A stretch of DNA of 64,000 nt from Ruminococcus sp. (GCA_004558485.1 SFCS01000004.1:1-64000), one strand, 5' to 3'. Positions 15,791-24,538 are shown, numbered from the stretch's first letter. A program made the numbers and translations. Notes: a model not told the origin generated them from the sequence alone.

Positions 15791-16489
15791 TCAGGAATTT
15801 CCGTAAAAAATGGGTAAAGGGGCAAATTTCAGCGCATCTGCGGACGCCAGCTGCAGCATCACACCGTCCATTTCCCCGCAAAACGCCTGCCGTATGCCTT
15901 GCCCGTGAACATGCCCGTAGTAGCAGCGTTTCACGCCGTTCTCCCGCAGCACATCCAAGAACGGTTCACAGACCTTGCCGCCCCACACAGGCGGATAGTG
16001 CAAAAAGACAACCGGCTCTTTCCCTGTGGCGATCGCCGCCGAAAGGGAGATCTGCAGCCTCCCTACCTCGCGGGAAAGAATCTTGCGGTCGGCATCCGCC
16101 TCCGCGTCATAGAACCAACCGCGCGTGCCGCAGACGGCGACCTCCCCCACCACCACGGCGTCGTTGTGCACGATGCGCAGTGTGTCAAAGCCGTTCTCGG
16201 CAAAAAACGCATCCATCTTGCGGCGCGTCGTCCACCAATAGTCATGGTTGCCCTTGAGCAGCAGCTTTTTGCCGGGGAGGGCGTTCAGAAAGGCGAAATC
16301 CGCCTTGGACTCGGCAAGCGACATCCCCCACGAAACATCGCCGGGGATCACCACCGTGTCCTCCGGCTGCACCAGCCGATGCCAGTTTTTTTCAAGGCGT
16401 TCCTCATAGTGATCCCAGCCGTCGAAGATGTGCATCGGCTTATTGACGGAAAAGGACAGATGCAGGTCGCCGATCACATACAGCGCCAT
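15791..16489 (-). CDS. Calcineurin-like metallophosphoesterase
   Basis: A 232-residue soluble enzyme of the binuclear-metal phosphoesterase superfamily. All metal ligands are visible: GDLHLS (residues 7-12), PGDVSWG (near 50), KGNHDYWW (near 80), HYPP (near 168) and GHVHG (near 196). Substrates in this superfamily range from nucleic acids to cyclic nucleotides, so no specific role can be assigned. It follows thrC by 3 bp and is the last gene of the rplS/lepB-side run, just before the tig promoter. Confidence 0.9.
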   Translation of the reverse strand: MALYVIGDLHLSFSVNKPMHIFDGWDHYEERLEKNWHRLVQPEDTVVIPGDVSWGMSLAESKADFAFLNALPGKKLLLKGNHDYWWTTRRKMDAFFAENGFDTLRIVHNDAVVVGEVAVCGTRGWFYDAEADADRKILSREVGRLQISLSAAIATGKEPVVFLHYPPVWGGKVCEPFLDVLRENGVKRCYYGHVHGQGIRQAFCGEMDGVMLQLASADALKFAPLPIFYGNS

Positions 16490-16492
16490 CGG

Positions 16493-17998
16493 TCAAGCCT
16501 TAATGCCCAGCATGGCATATACAATATCCCGCTGCCCGTTGCGGTCGCAGACCTGCGGGAAACGCACCGGCTTTTCGCGCAGCGACAAAAGCGACTGCGG
16601 CGCGGGAACGCCCGTGTGCTCCTGCAGCAGCGCCACCTTTTCAAATTCGTCCGCGTCGGGGTGCTCCGCACCGAAAGCAGCCAGCACACTGGCGGAGAAT
16701 TTATAGGGGTTGGCGGTGGAGGCGATCACGGTGGGAGTCTTATCCCCCGTCTCGCGGCAATAGTCCTCATAGACGCGCACCGCGACTGCCGTGTGGGTAT
16801 CGATCAGATAGCGATGCGCGGCAAAGGTGTCTCGAATGGTCGCGGCGACCGCCGCGTCATCGGCAAAGCCGCCCGCAAAAAGCGCCTGCAGCTTTTCACG
16901 CACGCCGTCCGAAACGGTGTAGCACCCGTCGCGGCGCAGGCTCTCCATCATGGCGGAAACCGCCGTGTCGTCCCTGTCGGTCAGGTCGAACAGCAGCCGC
17001 TCCAGGTTGGAGGAAATGAGAATGTCCATCGATGGCGAGGTCGTGGTGTAAAAATCACGGCGGCGGTCATAGGTGCCGGTCTTGATGAAATCGGTCAGCA
17101 CATGATTTTTGTTGGATGCGCAGATAAACTTTTTCACCGGCAGCCCCATCTTCATGGCATAATATGCCGCCAGGATGTTGCCGAAGTTGCCGGTCGGCAC
17201 CACGACATTCATCGGCTCACCGAGCGTCAGCTTGCCGCTCTGCACCAGATCGCAATAGGCGGAGATATAGTACACCACCTGCGGCACGAGCCGTCCCCAG
17301 TTAATAGAATTGGCGCTCGAAAACAGCATGTCATGCGCCGCCAGCTTTTCCTTGACGGCGGGATCGGTGAAGATCGCCTTGACGCCGGACTGGGCATCGT
17401 CGAAGTTGCCGCGGATGGCGCAGACAGCGACATTGTTTCCCTCCTGCGTCGTCATTTGCAGCTTTTGCATCGGGCTGACGCCGTCCACGGGATAGAACAC
17501 CAAAATGCGGGTGTGCGGTGCGTCCTTAAAGCCTTCGAGCGCCGCCTTGCCCGTATCGCCCGAGGTAGCGACCAAAATGACGATCTCCTTGCCGGGCACG
17601 GACTTTGCCACCGACACACGCATCAAATGCGGCAGAATTTGCAGCGCCATATCCTTGAAGGCACAGGTCGGGCCGTGCCACAGCTCCAGAATGTGGGCAT
17701 TGTCGTGCAGCGTCTGCAGCGGTGCGGGGTGGTCGCCGAATTTCTCCGCCGTGTAGGCAGCGTTGACGCACGCCGACACCTCCTCTGCCGAAAAATCGGT
17801 CAGAAAGCGACCGAGCACGAAAGCGGCGCGCGCCCGATAGTCCATCGACACCAAAGCGCGCAGATCGTCGGCGGAAAGCGTCGGAAAGCTCTCCGGCACA
17901 AAAAGCCCGCCCTCCGATGAAATGCCGGCAGCGATTGCCTGCGCAGCGGTCACGGTTTTGTTGTGATTACGGGTACTGACATAGTTCATCTTTTTCAT
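16493..17998 (-). CDS. thrC: Threonine synthase
   Basis: A 501-residue PLP enzyme converting O-phospho-homoserine to threonine. The PLP lysine is K115 in GPTCAFKDMALQ. The glycine-rich phosphate-binding stretch is NVVVPTGNFGNILAAY. The length and the SEGGLFVPE N-terminus fit the longer class of ThrC. Two ATGs (17998 and 17989) share the upstream AAGGGTG; I chose the first, so the start is uncertain by three codons. No T-box or threonine leader is visible in the 10-bp gap after the dipeptidase gene, so it depends on upstream transcription. Confidence 0.96.
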   Translation of the reverse strand: MKKMNYVSTRNHNKTVTAAQAIAAGISSEGGLFVPESFPTLSADDLRALVSMDYRARAAFVLGRFLTDFSAEEVSACVNAAYTAEKFGDHPAPLQTLHDNAHILELWHGPTCAFKDMALQILPHLMRVSVAKSVPGKEIVILVATSGDTGKAALEGFKDAPHTRILVFYPVDGVSPMQKLQMTTQEGNNVAVCAIRGNFDDAQSGVKAIFTDPAVKEKLAAHDMLFSSANSINWGRLVPQVVYYISAYCDLVQSGKLTLGEPMNVVVPTGNFGNILAAYYAMKMGLPVKKFICASNKNHVLTDFIKTGTYDRRRDFYTTTSPSMDILISSNLERLLFDLTDRDDTAVSAMMESLRRDGCYTVSDGVREKLQALFAGGFADDAAVAATIRDTFAAHRYLIDTHTAVAVRVYEDYCRETGDKTPTVIASTANPYKFSASVLAAFGAEHPDADEFEKVALLQEHTGVPAPQSLLSLREKPVRFPQVCDRNGQRDIVYAMLGIKA

Positions 17999-18008
17999 TT
18001 CACCCTTT

Positions 18009-18920
18009 TTATATATACTGTTTTGTGAAAAAGCGGTAGGCATTGCGAAAGAAAATGTCGTCCGCAAGACTTTCCGCATAGTTCCTTTTTAACAGCTGCT
18101 CATACAGCGTCTCCAGCACGCGGATACCGCCGAACGCCGTCGGTATCTCGATGCCGTCAAGGTCGCAGCCGAGCGCGACGGTCTTTTCGCCGCCGAGCGA
18201 CAGAAACTGCTCCAAATGCGCGATCATGCGCGAGAGCGTCGGTGCACCCAGATGCTCCGGGCAAAGGCTCAGCCCCACCAGTCCCCCGCGCTCCCGCACT
18301 GCGCAAAACTGCGCGTCGGTCAGGTTGCGGGCGATGGGGTGCAGCATAGCGGACGCCGTGTGGCTGACCACGATCGGGCGGGCAGTCACTTCCAAAAGCT
18401 CCCAAAACCCGCGGCGGTTCAGGTGTGCCGCGTCCGGCAGGATATGTCGTGTCTCCATCTGCCGCACGGCCTCTCTGCCCGACGCCGTGAGTCCGCAGCG
18501 GGGATCGCCGCGACAGCCCTGCGCCCAGGCGTTTTCGCCGTCCCATGTGAGGGAGATCATCTTGACGCCTGCGTCGATCCACGACTGCGGCAGCTTCCCC
18601 ACCGTCCCGCCGTTTTCGACGGTCAGGATCGCCGTACAGGCAGCAAGCGGCGAAAAGGCAAGCTCCGCGCCGCTTTGCAGCACATGGAAAGCATCGGGGT
18701 GCGCCGCCTCAAAGGCATATGCCCGCCGCAGCATCGTTTCGATCTGCGCCGCTGCCGTCTGCGGCGGCGTTTTATCCCGCACCCAGGCGGCAAAGCACTG
18801 ATACCACGGAGAAAATGCCTTTCCTCTCTCTATATCCACATGGCACGCATTGTGCAGGATGGAGCAATCATACTTGACACATTCAAAAAGCGTGTCGCAG
18901 TGCAGGTCAAAAAGCCGCAT
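18009..18920 (-). CDS. Membrane dipeptidase (M19, renal dipeptidase family)
   Basis: A 303-residue zinc hydrolase that cleaves dipeptides, some D-amino-acid-containing. Zinc ligands are in FDLHCDTL (near residue 5), TVENGG (Glu near 100), VVSHTAS (near 184) and GCDLDGI (near 250). There is no signal peptide, so it should be cytosolic. MRLFDLHCDT at 18920 is taken as the start; earlier in-frame ATGs at 18935-18938 are possible. It overlaps yraN by 14 bp and is probably translationally coupled to it. Confidence 0.9.
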   Translation of the reverse strand: MRLFDLHCDTLFECVKYDCSILHNACHVDIERGKAFSPWYQCFAAWVRDKTPPQTAAAQIETMLRRAYAFEAAHPDAFHVLQSGAELAFSPLAACTAILTVENGGTVGKLPQSWIDAGVKMISLTWDGENAWAQGCRGDPRCGLTASGREAVRQMETRHILPDAAHLNRRGFWELLEVTARPIVVSHTASAMLHPIARNLTDAQFCAVRERGGLVGLSLCPEHLGAPTLSRMIAHLEQFLSLGGEKTVALGCDLDGIEIPTAFGGIRVLETLYEQLLKRNYAESLADDIFFRNAYRFFTKQYI

Positions 18921-19293
18921 ACATACCGCCGACATCAAACGCAGCCTTCAGATGCTCCAGCGAACGCGCCTTCATCGGGTCGCGGTCATCCGCCACGATG
19001 GCGATGACATCGAACCGCGGTTGCAGATCCGACGGATGCAGCTGCAGATACTGCATCGCCGCCTTGACAATCTTCTGCTGCTTGAGCGGCGTCACCGCCT
19101 CCTCGGGAGTGTAGATTGCCGCGCCGGAGCGCAGCTTCACCTCCACAAAGGCAATATATTTTTTGTCTGCGGCGATTATGTCAATTTCACCGAAGCGGGT
19201 GCGGTAGTTCGCGGCAATCAGCGTATAGCCCTTTTTCCGCAGATACCGCGCCGCCATCACCTCGCCCGCTGCGCCGCGCGACACGCGCGCCAT
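18907..19293 (-). CDS. yraN: YraN/UPF0102 family nuclease-fold protein
   Basis: A 128-residue protein with the restriction-endonuclease-like core. It has the N-terminal GEVMAARYLRKKGY helix, RFGEIDIIA with the catalytic-type Asp (near residue 37) and FVEVKLRSG with the Glu-X-Lys pair (near 50). The family is widespread but its biochemical role remains poorly defined. Its ATG shares one base with the rnhB stop (TGATG), so the two are coupled. The rnhB-yraN order is common in Firmicutes. Confidence 0.94.
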   Translation of the reverse strand: MARVSRGAAGEVMAARYLRKKGYTLIAANYRTRFGEIDIIAADKKYIAFVEVKLRSGAAIYTPEEAVTPLKQQKIVKAAMQYLQLHPSDLQPRFDVIAIVADDRDPMKARSLEHLKAAFDVGGMYAAF

Positions 19294-19910
19294 CAGCGCT
19301 TGCCTCTTTCGGGAAATTCGCCGTGCAGAAAGGTCTTTCTGTGCACCGGCGCCATGCCGTATGTCCGCAGCGCCGCATAGTGCGCCGGCGTGCCGTAGCC
19401 CTTGTGCGCGGCAAAGCCATATTCCGGATACTGTTTATCCAGCTCTGCGAGGTAATGATCCCTGCTCACCTTCGCCAGGATCGACGCGGCGGCAATGGAT
19501 GCCGACAAGGCATCGCCCTTCACAACTGTCTGACACGGGATCGCGATGCCCGCAGGCGTGCGGTTGCCGTCGATCAGCGCAAAGGCGGGTGTCACCGACA
19601 ACCCCTCGACCGCGCGGCGCATCGCCAGAAAGGTCGCCTGCAAAATGTTCAGCTCGTCGATCTCCTCGACCGACGCCGTGCCGATAGCATAGGAAAGCGC
19701 CGTCTCGCAAATGACAGGAAACAGCGCCTCCCGCTTTTTCTCGGAGATCTTCTTGGAGTCATTGAGCCCCGCAATCTCCGGCTGCGGCGGCAGGATCACC
19801 GCCGCGGCATACACCGGGCCGGCAAGCGGGCCGCGCCCCGCCTCGTCCACGCCGCAGAAAAGGCCTGCACCGCTTTCGCGGTAGGCGGCGTCAAATTCAT
19901 AGTTCGTCAT
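19293..19910 (-). CDS. rnhB: Ribonuclease HII
   Basis: A 205-residue enzyme that removes ribonucleotides and RNA primers from DNA duplexes. The first catalytic pair is in GVDEAGRGPLAGPVYAAAV (Asp and Glu near residues 20-21). Later acids are in FALIDGN and SRDHYLAELD. Other typical motifs are LNDSKKISEKKRE and AAHKGYGTPAH. ATG at 19910 follows GGAGACGGAAA. It overlaps the 3' end of ylqF by 14 bp. Confidence 0.97.
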   Translation of the reverse strand: MTNYEFDAAYRESGAGLFCGVDEAGRGPLAGPVYAAAVILPPQPEIAGLNDSKKISEKKREALFPVICETALSYAIGTASVEEIDELNILQATFLAMRRAVEGLSVTPAFALIDGNRTPAGIAIPCQTVVKGDALSASIAAASILAKVSRDHYLAELDKQYPEYGFAAHKGYGTPAHYAALRTYGMAPVHRKTFLHGEFPERGKR

Positions 19911-20775
19911 TTTCCGTCTCCTTCGGCAATTCCAGGGTGAGTGCACCCAGCTTGCCGCCGCGGTATTCATCCAGCAGCATGATCGCGGCGCGTTCGGTAT
20001 CCACTTGGCCGCCGCGCACCAGCATGCCGCGCTTTCTGCCTACCGCCTGCAACAGCGCATAGCCGTCGGTGGGCATATCGTCGGGCAGCTTATACCGCTC
20101 GGAAAGCCGATCGCGGTAGTTCTCATACAGCACTTCCAAAAGCAGACAGGCAAGCTCCTCCGCATCGAGGATCTGATCCTTGATCGCTCCTGTAAAGGCA
20201 AGATGCTTGGCAACTGTCTCATCCTCAAACTTCGGCCACAAGACGCCGGGCGTGTCCAAAAGCTGCACTCCACCCTCCACGGCAAACCACTGATGATTGC
20301 GGGTAACGCCGGGGCGATCCTCCACCTTTGCCTTGCCGCCGGTCAGCTTATTGATGAACGAGGATTTTCCCACATTCGGGATGCCCACCACCATCATGCG
20401 GATGGTGGGGTTTTTCATGCCCTTTTCCCTTTTCGCCGCCAGCTTGTCCGCAAGCAGCTCACGCAAAAGCGGAACACATTTCTGTACACCCGCGCCCGTC
20501 TTGCAGTCTGCCGTCATGACGGCAGAGCCCGCCGCGCGGAAATATGCACACCAGCGCCGCGTCGCCGCCGCGTCCGCCATGTCCGCTTTGTTCAGCACAA
20601 TGAGCCGCGGCTTGGCGGCGATGAGCGCAGAAAGTTCTGGATTGCGGCTGCTGACGGGGATGCGCGCATCCACGACCTCCGCCACCGCATCCACAAGCGA
20701 CAGGTTCTCGGTGATCTTGCGGCGCGTTTTCGCCATATGTCCGGGAAACCATTGAATTTGCGGCTTTTGTTCCAT
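19897..20775 (-). CDS. ylqF: Ribosome biogenesis GTPase YlqF/RbgA
   Basis: A 292-residue circularly permuted GTPase needed for late 50S assembly. The permuted order is visible: G4 LNKADM (near residue 61), then G1 GIPNVGKSSFIN (near 133), then G3 LLDTPGVLWPKF (near 173). The N-terminal IQWFPGHMAK motif is diagnostic. ATG at 20775 has GGAG 7 bp upstream. It lies between the lepB pair and rnhB, as in Bacillus. Confidence 0.97.
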   Translation of the reverse strand: MEQKPQIQWFPGHMAKTRRKITENLSLVDAVAEVVDARIPVSSRNPELSALIAAKPRLIVLNKADMADAAATRRWCAYFRAAGSAVMTADCKTGAGVQKCVPLLRELLADKLAAKREKGMKNPTIRMMVVGIPNVGKSSFINKLTGGKAKVEDRPGVTRNHQWFAVEGGVQLLDTPGVLWPKFEDETVAKHLAFTGAIKDQILDAEELACLLLEVLYENYRDRLSERYKLPDDMPTDGYALLQAVGRKRGMLVRGGQVDTERAAIMLLDEYRGGKLGALTLELPKETENDEL

Positions 20776-20785
20776 CAAAATCTCC

Positions 20786-21346
20786 TTACCCGATCTTTCC
20801 GAATGAGGAAAGCGGCAGTATGCGGAAAACCGCTTTTCCCATCACATGATCCAGCTTCACCGCGCCGATGTCGGGCGCGCGGCTGTCGTGTGACTCAGGG
20901 CGGTTGTCCCCCATCACGAATATCGTTCCCGCCGGCACGGTGTATGGGCCGGTGAACCCGTAGAGCGTCGGGGTGGTGCAGTCGAGATACGGCTCATCAA
21001 GCTCTTCGCCGTTCAGATACACCTTTTCCGTCTGCTCGTCGATCGACACCACATCACCGGCAACACCGATCACCCGCTTGACGATCGGCTCCTCGTCATC
21101 CCGCCGCACGATCACGATATCCCCGCGCGCCGGGGTGTAGCCCGTGTTGAACACAATGAGACGGTCGCCGTTGTGCAGGGTGTTCAGCATGGATCTGCCG
21201 GAAACGCCGACAATGCGGAACACAAAGGTAAACAGCAGCGTCACGCAGACCAGCGCAAACACTGCCGACTCTATCCATTCATACAGCGAGGTCTGCAGAT
21301 TTTTTTCTTCCGCCGCAGCCGCCACATCCTTTTCCGGCACCGTCAT
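20786..21346 (-). CDS. lepB: Signal peptidase I, second of two
   Basis: A 186-residue type I signal peptidase with a single N-terminal membrane anchor (about residues 27-48). Ser52 is in VSGRSMLNTL and the catalytic Lys90 is in IVKRVIGVAGD. MGDNRPESHDSR forms the conserved box. The active site faces outside and cleaves signal peptides of secreted proteins. It follows the first lepB by 12 bp. Two adjacent paralogues suggest division of substrates or dosage. Confidence 0.96.
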   Translation of the reverse strand: MTVPEKDVAAAAEEKNLQTSLYEWIESAVFALVCVTLLFTFVFRIVGVSGRSMLNTLHNGDRLIVFNTGYTPARGDIVIVRRDDEEPIVKRVIGVAGDVVSIDEQTEKVYLNGEELDEPYLDCTTPTLYGFTGPYTVPAGTIFVMGDNRPESHDSRAPDIGAVKLDHVMGKAVFRILPLSSFGKIG

Positions 21347-21358
21347 GCGCCCCTTTCC

Positions 21359-21928
21359 TTATCCTATAAGTCCGAATTTCTTGAACGGCCACAGGCGGAA
21401 GATCGCCTGTCCGACCACATCGGACACCTTCACCATACCGATCTCACGGAAACGGCTGTCCTTGGAGATGCTGCGGTTATCGCCCATGACAAACAGGCAA
21501 CCCTCCGGCACCGTCACCTCGCCCGCCATTTCCCGCGGCGGTGTAAGGCCGGAGATATACGGTTCGCTTAGCCGTTCTCCGTTCACATAGACAAGTCCCG
21601 TCGTTTTGTCGATGTGCACGCGGTCTCCCGCCACGCCGATCACCCGCTTTATGAGCGGTTCTTCCGTATAGCGATTGATCACCACGACATCCCCGCGCGC
21701 CGGTGTGTAGAAATGTGAAAACAGCACCAAACGGTCGCCGTCCTGCAGCGTCGGCTGCATGGAGTCGCCGAGGACACCGGCGGCACGGAACACAAAAGTG
21801 AAGAGCAGCACCAGCAGCACCATCGCCGCCACGATCGCACCGACATAGTCATAAAGCGTTGCGGCGAAACCGGTCGTGTGTGATCTTGCCGTCCCGACCG
21901 TCTTCCTTTTTTCGTGAAGCCCGTGCAT
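21359..21928 (-). CDS. lepB: Signal peptidase I, first of two
   Basis: A 189-residue type I signal peptidase with a membrane segment at about residues 30-50, Ser56 in LGDSMQPTL and Lys94 in LIKRVIGVAGD. MGDNRSISKDSR is the conserved box. Compared with its downstream partner it has a longer basic N-terminus (MHGLHEKRK). The start is preceded by AAAGGAG. It has its own promoter just after the rplS terminator and heads a long downstream operon (lepB-lepB-ylqF-rnhB-yraN-dipeptidase-thrC-phosphoesterase). Confidence 0.96.
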   Translation of the reverse strand: MHGLHEKRKTVGTARSHTTGFAATLYDYVGAIVAAMVLLVLLFTFVFRAAGVLGDSMQPTLQDGDRLVLFSHFYTPARGDVVVINRYTEEPLIKRVIGVAGDRVHIDKTTGLVYVNGERLSEPYISGLTPPREMAGEVTVPEGCLFVMGDNRSISKDSRFREIGMVKVSDVVGQAIFRLWPFKKFGLIG

Positions 21929-21959
21929 ATGACCGCTCTCCTTTCCGTATTCTCCGCTC

Positions 21960-21968
21960 AGTATAGCA
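21960..21968 (-). promoter_or_regulatory. Extended -10 promoter of the lepB operon
   Basis: Minus strand TGC-TATACT (21968-21960). The -35 region is only T-rich, but the TGN extension compensates. It lies about 32 bp upstream of the first lepB start and after the rplS terminator. Confidence 0.65.
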
Positions 21969-21990
21969 CATAATTATGACTAAATAAAGA

Positions 21991-22016
21991 AAAAAAGGGA
22001 CAAAAGTCCCCTTTTT
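21991..22016 (-). terminator. Terminator of rplS
   Basis: On the minus strand AAAAAGGGGAC, a short loop, GTCCC and TTTTTTT form a hairpin with a long T-tract, 18 bp after the rplS stop. Confidence 0.85.
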
Positions 22017-22034
22017 TCAAAAAATTTTCGGTTT

Positions 22035-22379
22035 TCACTTGATGAGCTCTTTGACCTTCGCCGCTTTGCCGACGCGATCACGCAGATAGTACAGCTTTGT
22101 TCTGCGCACCTTACCGTGACGGATAACCTTCACAGCGGCAACATTCGGGGAATGAATCGGGAAAACTCTCTCCACACCGACACCGTAAGAGACGCGACGG
22201 ACGGTGAAGGTCTTGGAAACGCCGCTGCCCTTGATGGCAATGACGGTGCCTTCGAACGCCTGAATTCTCTCACGCTCGCCCTCACGAATTTTCACATCCA
22301 CGCGGACGGTGTCGCCGATTTCAAATACCGGCGGCTGCTCCTTCAGGCTTTCGCCGGAAATAAGCTTCAATGCATCCAT
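22035..22379 (-). CDS. rplS: 50S ribosomal protein L19
   Basis: A 114-residue ribosomal protein at the 30S-50S interface. Diagnostic stretches are FEIGDTVRVDVKI, RIQAFEGTVIAIKGSG, FTVRRVSYGVGVERVFP and KLYYLRDRVGKAAKVKE. A TAGGAGG site precedes the ATG. It is a single-gene unit with its own promoter, a structured leader and a terminator. Confidence 0.99.
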   Translation of the reverse strand: MDALKLISGESLKEQPPVFEIGDTVRVDVKIREGERERIQAFEGTVIAIKGSGVSKTFTVRRVSYGVGVERVFPIHSPNVAAVKVIRHGKVRRTKLYYLRDRVGKAAKVKELIK

Positions 22380-22564
22380 GTTCTGATCCTCCTAAATTTT
22401 TTCAGACATTCATGCCGCATGCGACAGAGGACTGCCCGCTTTAATGTCGTGCTCGGACTGGCATTAACCCCCACGGAAGGCAAGACCCGCCGCGGACGCC
22501 GCGATTTGATCGCGGCACATCAAAACACGCATAATAAGATACCACAACTTTATAAAAAAAGCAA
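22380..22564 (-). promoter_or_regulatory. rplS promoter and structured 5' leader
   Basis: Minus strand TTGCTT (22564-22559), a 17-bp spacer, TATCTT (22541-22536) is a reasonable sigma-A promoter. About 150 bases of leader follow, with a strong hairpin (GCCGCGAT/ATCGCGGC, 22498-22505 with 22509-22516) and further GC-rich complementary blocks before the ribosome-binding site. A leader of this length before rplS suggests autoregulation by L19, as known for L19 leaders in Firmicutes. I cannot match it to a known leader class by eye. Confidence 0.5.
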
Positions 22565-22585
22565 GCGTTTTTTTGTTTTTCTTCG

Positions 22586-22642
22586 CTCTACCGGCAGTAG
22601 AGTGTCGTTTTTTTCTCTACTTTCTGCATTTTCAGCGTAGAG
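22586..22642. repeat. Two consecutive CTCTAC/GTAGAG hairpins between divergent promoters
   Basis: CTCTAC at 22586-22591 pairs with GTAGAG at 22597-22602, and the same pair recurs at 22615-22620 and 22637-22642. They lie between the rplS promoter (minus) and the degV promoter (plus). The role is unknown; they could be paired operator half-sites or weak terminators, since each is near a T-run. Confidence 0.4.
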
Positions 22643-22683
22643 GTGTCCCAAAATACCGTAGAATGAAAAAACGCATCGGTAGG

Positions 22684-22712
22684 TTGCGTCTGCGCGCCTG
22701 CCGCCGTACAAT
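22684..22712 (+). promoter_or_regulatory. Sigma-A promoter of the degV unit
   Basis: Plus strand TTGCGT (22684-22689), a 17-bp spacer, TACAAT (22707-22712). It lies 36 bp upstream of the first degV start codon. Confidence 0.7.
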
Positions 22713-22748
22713 GATAGCAACAATTGTTTTGGGAAAGAGGTTTTGAAC

Positions 22749-23645
22749 ATGAGCGCACCCTATATTCTGTCCTGTGAGTCCACGGTGGATCTCCCCTATG
22801 CCTATGTGGCGGGGCGCAATATCCCCGTGCTGTTTTATTCCTATACTATAGACGGCGAGTCGTTCGTGGACGATATGCTGCGCGACCCGGCGGCGCTGCC
22901 GCACTTCTATGCGCTGCTTGCCGCAGGCAAATTCTCCAACACCTCGCAGATCAACACCTATGACTATGAGGCCTATTTCGACGAGCAGCTGCAAAAGGGC
23001 GATGTACTGCACATCGTTTTCGGCTCCGGCATGACCAACTCCATCCGCAATGCCGAGGAGGCGGCGGACAGCATGCGCAAGAAATATCCCGACCGCCAGC
23101 TTATCATCATCGACTCGCTGTGCAGTTCCTCCGGCTATGGGCTTTTGGTGGATGAGGCGGCGGACAGACGCGACGCCGGCATGTCCATGGAGGAGCTTGC
23201 CGACTGGGTCATTGAGAATCGCAAATTTATCCATCACCAGTTCTACAGCACCGATCTCAAATATTTCCGCCGCGGCGGGCGTGTTTCCGGCCCTGCCGCC
23301 ATGATCGGCACGCTTCTCAGCATCTGCCCCATCATGCGTCTGGACGACAGGGGACGCATCATTGCCTATGACAAGGTGCGCGGCAAGAAAAACGCGCTGC
23401 GCGTCACGCTGGAGGCGATGGAAGCACACGCGCAAAACGGGACAAACTACAACGGAAAATGCTTTATCTGCCATTCCGACTGTCTGTCGGATGCGCTGGA
23501 AACCAAGCGTGCCATCGAAGAAAAATTCCCGCATATCCGCGGCGGCGTGCGCATCTGCGACATCGGCACCATCATTGCTTCCCACACCGGTCCCGGAACG
23601 GTCGCCGTATTCTTTATGGGAGATGCCCGTGCGCCGGAAAAGTAA
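22749..23645 (+). CDS. DegV-family fatty-acid-binding protein, first copy
   Basis: A 298-residue protein of the DegV/FakB family, which presents bound fatty acid to FakA kinase for phosphorylation and phospholipid synthesis. The N-terminal ESTVDLPY segment, the mid-protein GSGMTNS fatty-acid phosphate loop and the C-terminal SHTGPGTVAVFFMG motif are present. The start is ATG with AAAGAGG upstream; a TTG two codons earlier is unlikely. It is followed by a second degV with a 21-bp gap. No fakA gene is in the window. The sequences differ enough to suggest different lipid preferences. Confidence 0.9.
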   Translation: MSAPYILSCESTVDLPYAYVAGRNIPVLFYSYTIDGESFVDDMLRDPAALPHFYALLAAGKFSNTSQINTYDYEAYFDEQLQKGDVLHIVFGSGMTNSIRNAEEAADSMRKKYPDRQLIIIDSLCSSSGYGLLVDEAADRRDAGMSMEELADWVIENRKFIHHQFYSTDLKYFRRGGRVSGPAAMIGTLLSICPIMRLDDRGRIIAYDKVRGKKNALRVTLEAMEAHAQNGTNYNGKCFICHSDCLSDALETKRAIEEKFPHIRGGVRICDIGTIIASHTGPGTVAVFFMGDARAPEK

Positions 23646-23666
23646 CACTGAAAGGAATCTTATCAC

Positions 23667-24527
23667 ATGATCCGCCTTTTCACCGACACCTCCGCCAATC
23701 TGCCGGCGGCTCTGATCGAAAAGCACGACATCCGTGTGGTGTCGTTTTCCTATACCGTCGACGGCGAGGAAAAATACCCCGCAAGCTCCGACGACTTTGA
23801 CGGAAGCGCCTTTTATACCGCCATGCGCGAGGGTGCAGAGGTCAAGACCTCCATGGTCAACACCGCAACCTTTGAGGACGCCTTTCGTCCCGCCTTGGAG
23901 GCGGGCGACGATGTGCTGTATGTCGGCATGTCCGGCGGCATCAGCGGCACTGCCTATGCTGCCGCCGTCGCTGTGAGCGCACTGGGCGAGGACTTTCCCG
24001 ATCGCAAGATTGCCGCCGTTGACACGCTGGGTGCCTCGCTCGGCGAGGGACTGCAGGTGCTGTCCGCGGCGCAGATGATTGCAGACGGCATGGCATTTGA
24101 TGCCATTTATGCCGCCCTCTCGGAAATGCGGCACAAGATGTGCCAGTATTTTACCGTCGGCGAGCTGCGGTATCTGCAAAAGACCGGCAGAGTGAGCAAG
24201 CTGTTGTCGGTCGTCGGCACGGTACTGAAGATCAAACCGCTCTTGCAGGGCGATGAGGAAGGCAAGATCATCCTCTGCGGCAAGGCGCGCGGTGAGCAAA
24301 ACGCGCTCGCCGCGCTTGCCGAGCATTATGCACGGCTGGTCGCCGACAAACACGCCGTCATCGGCATCGCGCACGCGGACAACGCGGACGGCGCCAACAC
24401 GCTTTTGGCGATGCTGCGCGAAAAGGGCTTTGACGGCGAGGCAATCACCGTCTGTTATGAACCCGTGACCGGCGCGCATGTCGGCCCGGACACCGTTGCC
24501 CTGTTCTTCATGGGGATACACAAGTAA
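23667..24527 (+). CDS. DegV-family fatty-acid-binding protein, second copy
   Basis: A 286-residue FakB-like protein. MIRLFTDTSANLP is the standard N-terminus, GMSGGISGTAYAA is the lipid-carboxylate loop near residue 92, and AHVGPDTVALFFMG closes the protein. It is cotranscribed with the first copy and with the downstream hemolysin III-type gene (11-bp gap). Several FakB paralogues with different acyl specificities per genome are common in Firmicutes. Confidence 0.92.
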   Translation: MIRLFTDTSANLPAALIEKHDIRVVSFSYTVDGEEKYPASSDDFDGSAFYTAMREGAEVKTSMVNTATFEDAFRPALEAGDDVLYVGMSGGISGTAYAAAVAVSALGEDFPDRKIAAVDTLGASLGEGLQVLSAAQMIADGMAFDAIYAALSEMRHKMCQYFTVGELRYLQKTGRVSKLLSVVGTVLKIKPLLQGDEEGKIILCGKARGEQNALAALAEHYARLVADKHAVIGIAHADNADGANTLLAMLREKGFDGEAITVCYEPVTGAHVGPDTVALFFMGIHK

Positions 24528-24538
24528 GGAGGAGCACT

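Noticed and set aside
15899..17920. A 673-codon plus-strand open frame antisense to thrC and the phosphoesterase
   Set aside because: Shadow of GC-rich minus-strand genes; no domain and no plausible start signal.
16493..18009. T-box or amino-acid leader upstream of thrC
   Set aside because: Only about 10 bases separate thrC from the upstream dipeptidase gene, leaving no room for a leader.
22380..22540. tRNA-like fold in the GC-rich rplS leader
   Set aside because: The strong hairpin lacks the T-arm consensus and the cloverleaf spacing.
22632..24521. A 629-codon minus-strand open frame over the two degV genes
   Set aside because: The degV proteins on the plus strand have full family motifs, promoter and ribosome-binding sites; the antisense frame has none.
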